From: Allomyces macrogynus ATCC 38327
Lineage: Eukaryota > Blastocladiomycota > Blastocladiomycetes > Blastocladiales > Blastocladiaceae
DNA length: 37,692 bases
Reading direction: 5' to 3'
NCBI GenBank assembly: GCA_000151295.1
Contig: GG745393.1
Span: 17,506 to 55,197, forward strand
A program made the translations under genes and the position numbers. Shown one piece after another: positions 30,657 through 37,692 of the stretch (position 1 is its first letter; each line of letters starts with the position of its first letter). Under the pieces are notes generated by a model. That model ran no database searches. It saw only the letters and a list, made by a program, of their open reading frames with translations, and had not been told where the DNA came from.

Positions 30657-33600
30657 TCACCTCAGCCCATCATCCTTGGCACCACGACCATTCATCAGAA
30701 CCGCCGACCCGCCATTCTCCAACCCACTTGCGCCCATTTCCTCGTCATTTCGTCGCGGCAACGACGGCGGCCGCTCGTCCGGGTCCGGCATCGACGTTGG
30801 CACAGCTGCACCAAATCTACTCGCTACCTCGCGCGTGACCACCGACGCGCGCCGACTCAATCTCAACTCCGAATCCCCCACCGCACTTGCACTCCACGAA
30901 TCAGACATCCCCGTGCGCGGCGACCGGAACATCGCGGCGTTGACCGACTCGTTTGATGCCGGCGTCTCCGACACCGAGCCCGATCCCACCCCAATAACCT
31001 CCTCCTCCGTTGTGTCGACCGTCGCGCTTGGCGGCGGCGCGACAGCAGCGTGCGAACGCCGCCGAATCCCGAGCGCCGAACTAATCGACTCGGTCAAACT
31101 CCGCCGTCGTCGCCCGGAAATCGCAGACGCGATCGAGTCCGTGACCGACGTGCGTCGCGCAGTCGACGCAGCCGAGGAGCCGGACGTGGTCCGTGGCCGT
31201 GCCCCTGGGACTGGAGGTACTGCGGCTTCCATGACCGGGTCGAGGTTGAAACTGACGCGGCGGTCGTTTGTGGGACTAGCGGGTGCGAGGGCGCCCGAGG
31301 TGGCAACGGTCGCGGAGAGTCGTGCATTGGATGCGATTGAAGCGTGCCGCGACGCCGCGGCGGATCCGGGCGCGTGTTGTCCGAGGAGCGCGGCGATGTG
31401 GAAACTCATTTCGCTTGGGATCGAGACCGTGTCGATTGTGCCGCGGTCGAGGTACTCGGCAATGGCTGGGATCGTGCGCACAGTTTCGTCGGGCAGCTGG
31501 AACAGGATGTTTCTACAAACGGTATGCGAAAACTGTCAGCGAACTTGCACATCGACCCAGATCGAGTGCACTCCGAACCGTACCGCGTCCGTCGAATCCG
31601 GTCCTGCACAAAAGCGTCAGTCCGCCACAAGTAATACGCGACCCCACCCATGATTGGGAACATGAGTCCAAACGCGACCTGCGCGGCAATCAAGTAATGG
31701 TCGATCACGTCCTGGTCCATGGTCGCATAAATCCCGCGCAGCGCCAGCAAATTGCTGAAAAACGCGCTGCTCGGGTCCACGACTGTCGACAAATCAGCCA
31801 AATCGTGCGGGTTCACGTCGGCCGTGGCCAGCAGGACACGGCGCATGCGCGACTCGAAGAACACAATCGTCTCGTCGACCGACAGACACGACCACTGCGC
31901 CGACGCGCACGCGGGGGTGAACGTAATCGCGTCGGCCGCGGGTAACCGGCCGACGGTGCGTGGCAGACCAAGCGTCACGTTCCCGTAGAGCACGCTCGTG
32001 TGCACGCTCGTCAACAGTTCCAAGTGATCTGTGATCGCATTGGCCCAAACGCGCCGCTGCGGGTCCCCAGGCGCCGCCCGTGCCAATTCGCGCGCCTCGT
32101 AATTGAGCCGCAAAATGATCGACAGCCGCATCCCGCCGTAATTCACGAGCGACCCGCGCTGAAACGTGAGCTGGATCGGCTGCACGAGGCACAGCGTATA
32201 CGTGATGATGAGCACGAGCGCGAGCAGGAACGCGCCGACGTACGCGCCGAGCACGCGCATCGCGAGCGTGCGGTGTGCGGTACTTTCACGCGCGGCGGCA
32301 CCAGCAGCTCCGCCCGACGACGAATTGCCGCCGTCCACGTCGGCGCCGGCCATGGCCGCTTTATCGATCCGAACGCCGTGTTCGAGCATGCCTTCGCTCT
32401 CGAGCTTAGCCTGAATGCGTTCCTTCATGTCGGTCGCGAGCACGCTTGCAACGTTGCGCGGGATCCGCGCAAAAAGTTTGGTTGTGGCGGCGAGTTCGCG
32501 GCGCAGTCGCAGCCACTTGGGCGTGAAAACGATCAGGAAAATAAGGAGCGGCACGCCCGTCGACAAGCCGGCGACGGTCTGAAGGGCAATGGCGCGCATG
32601 CGGACGCCCGCCTCGTAACTCGACTGGTACGCGGCAATAATGCCCTGCACAAAATCAAAGAATGCCGTCGACAGAGAATTGGCCACGCCCCATTCCATGT
32701 TGGGCTCGGAGGCCAGGTTCGCGGCGGGTGTGAGCGCGGCCGAGTAGAGCGACAGGTAGAAGAACTCGCATAAGGCGAGAGGGGAGAGCTTGGTGGTCGT
32801 CAGGCTCGGGAAATGCACATCGGTCAGTGTGGCCGTGGTCAGGTACGCGACGAGGCTGTTGTCGAGCGTCTGGTTGGACCGGTAAAACATTTGGTCGATC
32901 GACGAGTAGACGTCTTTAGCGTACGCCAGGACGTCGGCTTGCTGGGCGGCGATCGCTGCGGTCGTGGAGTTGCTGTTCTTCGCGAGAAGCTGCAGTTCGC
33001 GGAGCGAGAGCGCGCCAGCGTGAAGAAAGCGACGCAAGCTATTTGGCGAGAGTACAAGCCGTGAGTCGCGTGAACCCGAAACGAAGCAATTGTTCATGAC
33101 CATGCCAACGTACATGCCGGCATTCAGCAACAAATCACTCGATGCCGTGGCCGACGAGAAGAACATCATGCCGAGCGGGTACAAAATGATCCCGGCGCTG
33201 ATGAGCACGACGAGCGACACGATAATCGACCTCGACAGCGAGCGAATCGTGCCCATGGCCACCTCGTTGCGACGCTCGTCAAACGCGGCCACATCAAAGA
33301 TCGATTGCGAGTTGATCGACGACATGAGGTCCGACGACTTGGACTGTGAATAGCTCGACGAGTGCTCCGATCGCGAATCGTCGGTGGTCGGCGAACCCGT
33401 CCGTCGCCCAGGCGCCTCTTGGCTCGGGTGCCCGTGGTGGAGCCCGACCGTGGCACCCGCGGCCCGGTCTTCCTCGAGCCGGTCGGCGAATTCGAGAATC
33501 TCGTCGCCAAGCCGCTCGTTGTTGATGCAATCCATGACAAACGCCGCGTACGACCGTAAGATTGAGATCGAGGACGGGAACCGCTCAAGCAGGACGTGGT

Positions 33601-35463
33601 AGTGGTGCAGCGCCGCCGACTGGTGCACTTGCATCTTGTCGGCAATGTAGCCAAGCGCGTCAACGGCGACGCGCTCGGCGCTGCACACTTTCCAAAACTG
33701 GTGCGACCACTTGAGCGCGGCCAAGTAGTTCTTCATGGCCTCGGTGTAGTTGTAGTGCTAAAATGGAATGACACAAGTGAGTTTGATCGCTTACACGTTG
33801 GAGGGATTCCATGGGGGGTGTCGTGCAGTAACGTACGTAGCGAATAATGTCGAGCACGTCGAGCCGGCGCGTATCCTCGCCCTGCTGGCGAAACACGGAA
33901 ATCTCGAAATTCTGCGCAAACAAACCCATCAGTTTCCGATCTCCGCACGATACCCCGATCGCCCAGTGAACAAACATACCTTGATGATCGAATAGAACCC
34001 GAACCGTGTATCCAAACTCGTGATCCGCTTGGCAAGCGTCTTGCGAATCAAACTCTGAATCAAGCCCTTCTGCTGGACCGAGTGATCACCGAGCACCGCC
34101 GAGAGCGCAATCCACGTGCCGGGCCACAACTTCCGACTCGGGGAACCGCCGTGTCCCACGCGCCAAGAGTTCGAGCAAGTACGGCTTAACCCCTCGCGCG
34201 GATCCAAACGTGACAAACAGCGTGTTGGCGGCAAACATGACGTCGAGCGGGAACCGGCACCGGTGCAGCAAGTCGGCCGCGGGCACGGCCGCAGCCAAGT
34301 CGCGGAAGTGCGGGAGGCCCGTCATGTGGTCCTCGTCGTCGTCATCAGCGTCAACGGTCGTAGTGGCGGGACCCGTATTGATCATGAGCGACGGTTTTTG
34401 TGCTGCTCGCGGCGGTCGCGCTCGCGAGCATTTCGCGGCTCGACGACGCGGGTGCGGATTCGTCGCGATGAGAGCTCTCTCGGTGACGGCGACGGCGCGC
34501 GACGCGACGTTCCCAGACACCGCGAATGGCCGCGGTCCAGACGCCAAGTCCAGCGAGCAGTGACCGAACGCGGTAGTAGAAAAGCGCGCTTCCAGCCATC
34601 CCAGCCGGGATCATGCCGAGAATGGCCGCGTATAGGAGCGGGTGCGGGTCGCCCGAGACCGGTGCCGTTGCGCCCGATTGGGTCAGGATCGCGAGTATCA
34701 ACGCGCCGTAAATGAGCGCGGCCTGCTGCCCGGTCCAAATCAGGTTCGAGACGAGGTAGAAGTAGGGCGGCATGTAGAACGAGACGGTCATGTGCGCAAT
34801 CAGGCACACGAGTAGAATGTAAGGGAATAGAGCCGCGGGCACGACGCCGTAGGCGACACTGATGATGACTTTCACGGCGAGCAAGATCACTTGTTGGCGG
34901 CTCGACGTGTGCGAAAAGGCCGTTAGCTTGCGGTAGTCGGGCCCCTGCAGGTAGGCCATGCCAAATGCCGGCACGAGCAGGCCCACGAGGACGATGCCGT
35001 CGAGCACGAGAACCGAGGTCCAGTCACGGTGCGTCGTGTCCTCGTGGTGGACGAGGTAGGCGTAGGTCGCGTGGATACAATTTTCGACAATCGGCATGAG
35101 CAAGAACGTGCCGAGCACGCCAATCAAGACGCGCGCAAACTGGAGGACGCGGAACTGGCTGATGCCACCCTTGCGGTAGATTTGCGCGACGAGCAACATG
35201 AACGCGAGGAACATGGCGACAATGGCCACTTCAAACGCGGAGTCGAGCGTGGTCGAGTCGAACGAGAGCAGCGCATACTTGAGGCCGGCCTGGAAGTCGG
35301 GTGCACCCCAGGCGGTGAACTGCGGCGAGAAGATGAAGGCCGAGATTTGAAAGAACTCGAGCAGGGTCGAAAATGCTTCGAGCAAGTCAATGACATGGTT
35401 TTCAGCGGTGAGCGCGTAGGCGAGCTCAAAGTAGAGCGTCTGGATGCGCTGGACGAGCAGCAT
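30657..35463 (-). CDS. Tiny-macrocysts (tmcB/tmcC)-like multi-pass membrane protein
   Basis: Four exons are inferred: 35463-33980, 33911-33837, 33757-31584 and 31512-30657, about 1528 residues. The N-terminal third has about eight to ten membrane helices (FLLMPIVENCIHATYAYLV, LDGIVLVGLLVPAFGMAYL, ILLVCLIAHMTVSFYMPP). A soluble helical middle part follows with the family hallmark ISVFRQQGEDTRRLDVLDII and HYHVLLERFPSSISILRSYA...FADRLEE, resembling tetratricopeptide/HAT-like units. A second membrane region contains two pairs of helices flanking extracytoplasmic segments (SIIVSLVVLISAGIILYPLG, then GVPLLIFLIVFTPKWLRL, then YVGAFLLALVLIITYTLCLV, then AYYLW). The tail reads NILFQLPDETVRTI and becomes disordered. 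This order matches large proteins named after Dictyostelium tiny macrocysts, widespread in chytrids and Blastocladiomycota, with unknown biochemical role. Two extra bases (C run 34140-34143, A run 34395-34399 on the coding strand) shift the frame and are probably sequencing errors. The N-terminal start may lie further upstream. Confidence 0.78.
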
Positions 35464-36067
35464 CGTGGTCGCGTGCGGGTGCGGTGCCTCTTGTGGTCGT
35501 TGTCGTGGTCGTGGTGCTGGGCGGATGCTCGCGCTCGCAGCGTGGCGAGGAGGACGCGAACCAGGGGCCGAGGGGGCACAGCGAGCACGACGCGCTGCCC
35601 GGGTGGTGGGATCGCTTGACCGGGGGCGTTGTTGTCGGCGCGGTCGCGCCGTGGCTCGCAGCGTGGTGCCGGGCGGGTCGAGGCTCGATCAGGGAGCGCT
35701 CACTTTGCTCCTCGACGTGTTGCAGCAAGTGGCACCGCGTTAAAGCGCTGAGAACAGCCGCGATCGCCCTTGGCAAAGGCGGCAGGGCGGCGGCAGCAAA
35801 GGAGCCGCGCCGTTCGGTGCGAGACGAACGGGGCCGCGGCGCCAGATGCGAGACACACGCGGCTCGCACGGGACGTGGCGTCACTGGCGGCGTGCCACGG
35901 TTGGCCCGCGTCGCGCTGCCTGTGTCCGAGGTTTGCTTGCCGTCCTGAGCCGCGAGTCCGCGACGGACACCTCTACCGGTCTGCGACACCTCCACCAGGT
36001 CGATCATCGCCGACGGCGCTCGCCAACGCCCACCAACAAACTGGCCGCCGCGACCTGTAGCACCACC
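35464..36067. other. divergent upstream region (tmcB-like / mitofissin)
   Basis: This should contain the promoters of both genes and possibly an unrecognised first exon of the tmcB-like gene. A minus-strand frame (36142-35426) is open but Arg/Pro/Thr-rich with no domain. A short run of ACA/ACC codon repeats lies near 35490-35515. Confidence 0.35.
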
Positions 36068-36468
36068 ATGTCCAAGTGCGTGCATGCCAATCTCAGATAT
36101 GCCGCGCCCTTCGCCCGCCCAACGCCGTGTTCCAACACTCACCGCAACCGCGTTGCCGTCACGCCCCTGTTGCCGATGCCAACAGAGTAATTCGTTTTGC
36201 GTTCGACGCTGTTCTCGTCTCGACGGTCGTGGCCGGCATCCGCCGCTCCTCGGGCATCAGTGCGTCTTGCTTCGCCTGGCTCGACCATCCCTGCTGCAAC
36301 TGATCGCACTGCTTCTCCCACCAATCAACAGCCCTGGCGACCGACAAGATCGACAACGAGCAAGTGCGCTACGTGGCCGAGCGTTACCTCGAGGCCGGCG
36401 AGTGGGTCATGGACAAGTCGGTCGATCTCTTGTCGCAGTCGTCGTTTACGAACCGTAAGGTCTCCTAG
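36068..36468 (+). CDS. Mitofissin (Atg44/Mdi1; former DUF1748) homologue, small mitochondrial fission protein
   Basis: Three small exons (36068-36075, 36186-36259, 36332-36468) give a 72-residue protein. The spliced product begins MSKVIRFAFDAVLVSTVVAG, continues IRRSSGITLATDKIDNEQVR, then YVAERYLEAGEWVMDKSVDL, and ends LSQSSFTNRKVS. Splice signals are GTGCGT...CAACAG and GTGCGT...CAACAG, with phases 2 and 2. The order of a short start, an amphipathic VSTVVAGIRRSSG helix, an acidic IDNEQV turn and a second helix with GEWV-DKSV matches the fungal family formerly DUF1748. That family includes yeast Atg44/Mdi1, an intermembrane-space protein that remodels membranes for mitochondrial fission and mitophagy (family knowledge from memory). 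Length is the same as yeast (about 73). The gene is too short and split for ordinary frame scans. Confidence 0.82.
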
Positions 36469-36692
36469 TCGGCCTCGAGTCGCGTTGGCGCGTCGTTTGT
36501 GTAGAATACAGGCCGGATTTGTCGGTTTACCTACCCTGCCCATGGCGCCCACAAGACGCGCCCTTCTATCCAAGCATACCTTCTATTTCACTCTTTGTTG
36601 GTCCCTGTTGCACAGTCTGCACGCCTGCAAGTCCTCCTCCTCCTCGTCCTCCTAGTGCCCCGATTCCATCCGCAGGACCCCACGCGTCTGAT

Positions 36693-37594
36693 CTATCGCG
36701 ACAGGATCCGACTGTCGTGCCACGACACCATGCCGCGTGAGTACGACCACGTCCTCTGCACGTTCCGCGGCGTCGCGTCCAAGATCTCGGCGGCGGTTCT
36801 CGGTCTCGCCGGTGCGGCGATATAGTGCTGCGCGCCGTTTCCGTTGCCAAAGTCGGCATCGTCGGTCAGGTCAAACCACGACTCGGGCGGCACACCGGGG
36901 TCCTCGTCCATCAGACCCACGGCAACGTCCGAAGAATCGCGCAGCACGTCGAGCTCGCGCATGATCTTGGCCATGGCTGTTTGGTAGGCCCCCTCGATGC
37001 GCGCGGGTAAGGCGTGCCAAAAGCGCGCGTAGTCGCCGACCGTCACGTTGGACGAAACGGCGTCCGACCGGCCGGGGAGCGCAATGCGGCGGTGCACGTG
37101 GTCGATCAGGTAGGTGCCGCACCACTCGTCGTTGCTGTACTCGCATCCGGTGTTGGCGTCTACTGAGTTGAAAGAGCGTGAGAGGGGAACTGGCAGGCCA
37201 AAGCGAGAGGATCGAGTGCACGCACGAGCGACAACAGCGTTAGTCGGGCAGGTAGGACCCATGGTGCGCGGGTCGAGCCACGTTGTCGTGAGCGTGTTGT
37301 GGCTGGGAACAAGGACAAGCGCGGGTCAGGTCTGCCGAGATTCGAGCGCGTACCAGCGCCGTGTGGGGTAGCGTACTCGACAAAGTAGAGGCGGCCAGCG
37401 CGTTCGTCAAGCGCAAGTTCCCAACCGTCGGGCAAGTCGCCCTGGATCAGCGGGGTGTGCGGCGCAGCGTCGGTGCTGATACCGATCCCGTGCGCCTTGT
37501 GCAGGTTGCGACCGATGACGGGGGGCGGGGCGGGCTTCGTCTCGGCCGAGGATGCGGCGGCCGTTGCGGCGGTGGCAGGGAGCGCAGAGGGCAT
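36693..37594 (-). CDS. Two-WW-domain protein, Salvador-like
   Basis: Three exons are inferred: 37594-37377, 37302-37259 and 37162-36693, 243 residues. From ATG 37594, an Ala/Pro-rich leader is followed by a complete WW domain split by an intron: LPDGWELALDERAGRLYFVD then HNTLTTTWLDPRTM, with both Trp and the Asp-His-Asn-Thr turn. Directly after it comes a degenerate second WW, GCEYSNDEWCGTYLIDHVHR, in which the first Trp is Cys and the second is absent. That tandem (a good WW followed by a GTYxxDHxxKK-type WW) is the arrangement of animal Salvador/SAV1. A helical segment follows (DYARFWHALPARIEGAYQTA, then MAKIMRELDVLRDSSD) in the place of the SARAH coiled coil, then a disordered tail. Salvador is the scaffold of the Hippo kinase. 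Homology is inferred by eye only; a generic WW adaptor is the alternative. The donor at 37258 (GTCCTA) is non-consensus, but other GTCC donors occur in the window. Confidence 0.68.
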
Positions 37595-37659
37595 GGTGGT
37601 CTATCCAGGTTGGTCTAGTTCGGCGCAAGGCGGTCGTGTTGAATGAGCGGCGCGGCGTG

Positions 37660-37689
37660 TGCAAGCAGTGCGGGTGCAAGCAGTGCGGG
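37660..37689. repeat. two tandem copies of a 15-bp unit at the window end
   Basis: The unit TGCAAGCAGTGCGGG occurs twice without a gap and then runs off the window edge. It lies upstream of the WW-protein start. It may be the edge of a longer minisatellite that continues outside, so its copy number is unknown. Confidence 0.85.
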
Positions 37690-37692
37690 TGG

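Noticed and set aside
30424..31653. 409-codon plus-strand open frame
   Set aside because: It is the antisense of the last exon and exon-3 end of the tmcB-like gene, whose minus-strand sequence has family motifs and correct splice sites. The plus frame has only shadow composition.
35426..36142. 238-codon minus-strand frame as N-terminal exon of the tmcB-like gene
   Set aside because: Composition is Arg/Pro/Thr-rich and lacks membrane helices. It is in a different frame from the ATG at 35463, and no clear acceptor links them.
37660..37692. Possible start of a CRISPR or satellite array
   Set aside because: Only two contiguous 15-bp copies with no spacer in a eukaryotic gene-rich setting. Recorded only as a short tandem repeat.

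Overview
The window looks like nuclear DNA from an early-diverging, zoosporic-type fungus. Blastocladiomycota (Allomyces/Catenaria-like) is my best guess, by inference. It is GC-rich and gene-dense. Spliceosomal introns are short, mostly about 60-90 nt, with GTACGT, GTGCGT or GTCCGN donors and TAG/CAG acceptors. The gene set mixes fungal features (mitofissin, type I metacaspase) with genes shared with animals and amoebae: class C receptors with a periplasmic-binding-protein ectodomain, a tiny-macrocysts-like membrane protein, an ARMC1-like protein and a Salvador-like WW protein. No prokaryotic operons, rRNA, tRNA, CRISPR arrays or transposons were recognised.

Layout. 1-1466 (+): 3' end of an ABCC/MRP transporter. 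1984-3428 (+): ARMC1-like protein. 3907-7125 (-): Argonaute. About 7608-9151 (+): frame-broken leucine-rich protein. 9240-12893 (+): class C 7TM receptor 'R1' with a PH-like tail. 13362-14996 (-): disordered protein with a KEN box. 16587-18429 (+): secreted repeat protein with a TATA box. 18715-21868 (-): receptor paralogue 'R2', damaged. 22498-23750 (-): type I metacaspase. 24310-26154 (+): M20 amidohydrolase (PM20D2/ACY1L2-like). 26394-30265 (+): large proline-rich and acidic disordered protein. 30657-35463 (-): tmcB-like membrane protein. 36068-36468 (+): mitofissin (Atg44/Mdi1) homologue. 36693-37594 (-): two-WW protein resembling Salvador.

How the genes relate. R1 and R2 are tail-to-tail paralogues that share almost every intron position, so they arose by duplication of an intron-containing gene. 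The KEN-box gene and the secreted repeat gene lie between them. R2 appears to be decaying: it lacks one membrane segment, has a stop codon where R1 has a conserved Trp, and has no visible signal peptide. The other genes look like unrelated housekeeping or signalling loci. ARMC1-like and mitofissin proteins are both mitochondrial, but they are 34 kb apart and no functional unit is implied.

Caution. At least ten single-base gains or losses, mostly in homopolymers, interrupt otherwise well-conserved reading frames in six loci (ABC, LRR-like, R2, M20, tmcB-like, probably R1). The simplest explanation is residual sequencing error in the assembly. Frame breaks here should not be read as pseudogenes without checking. 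Exon boundaries below were inferred by eye from splice signals, phase and family or paralogue conservation.
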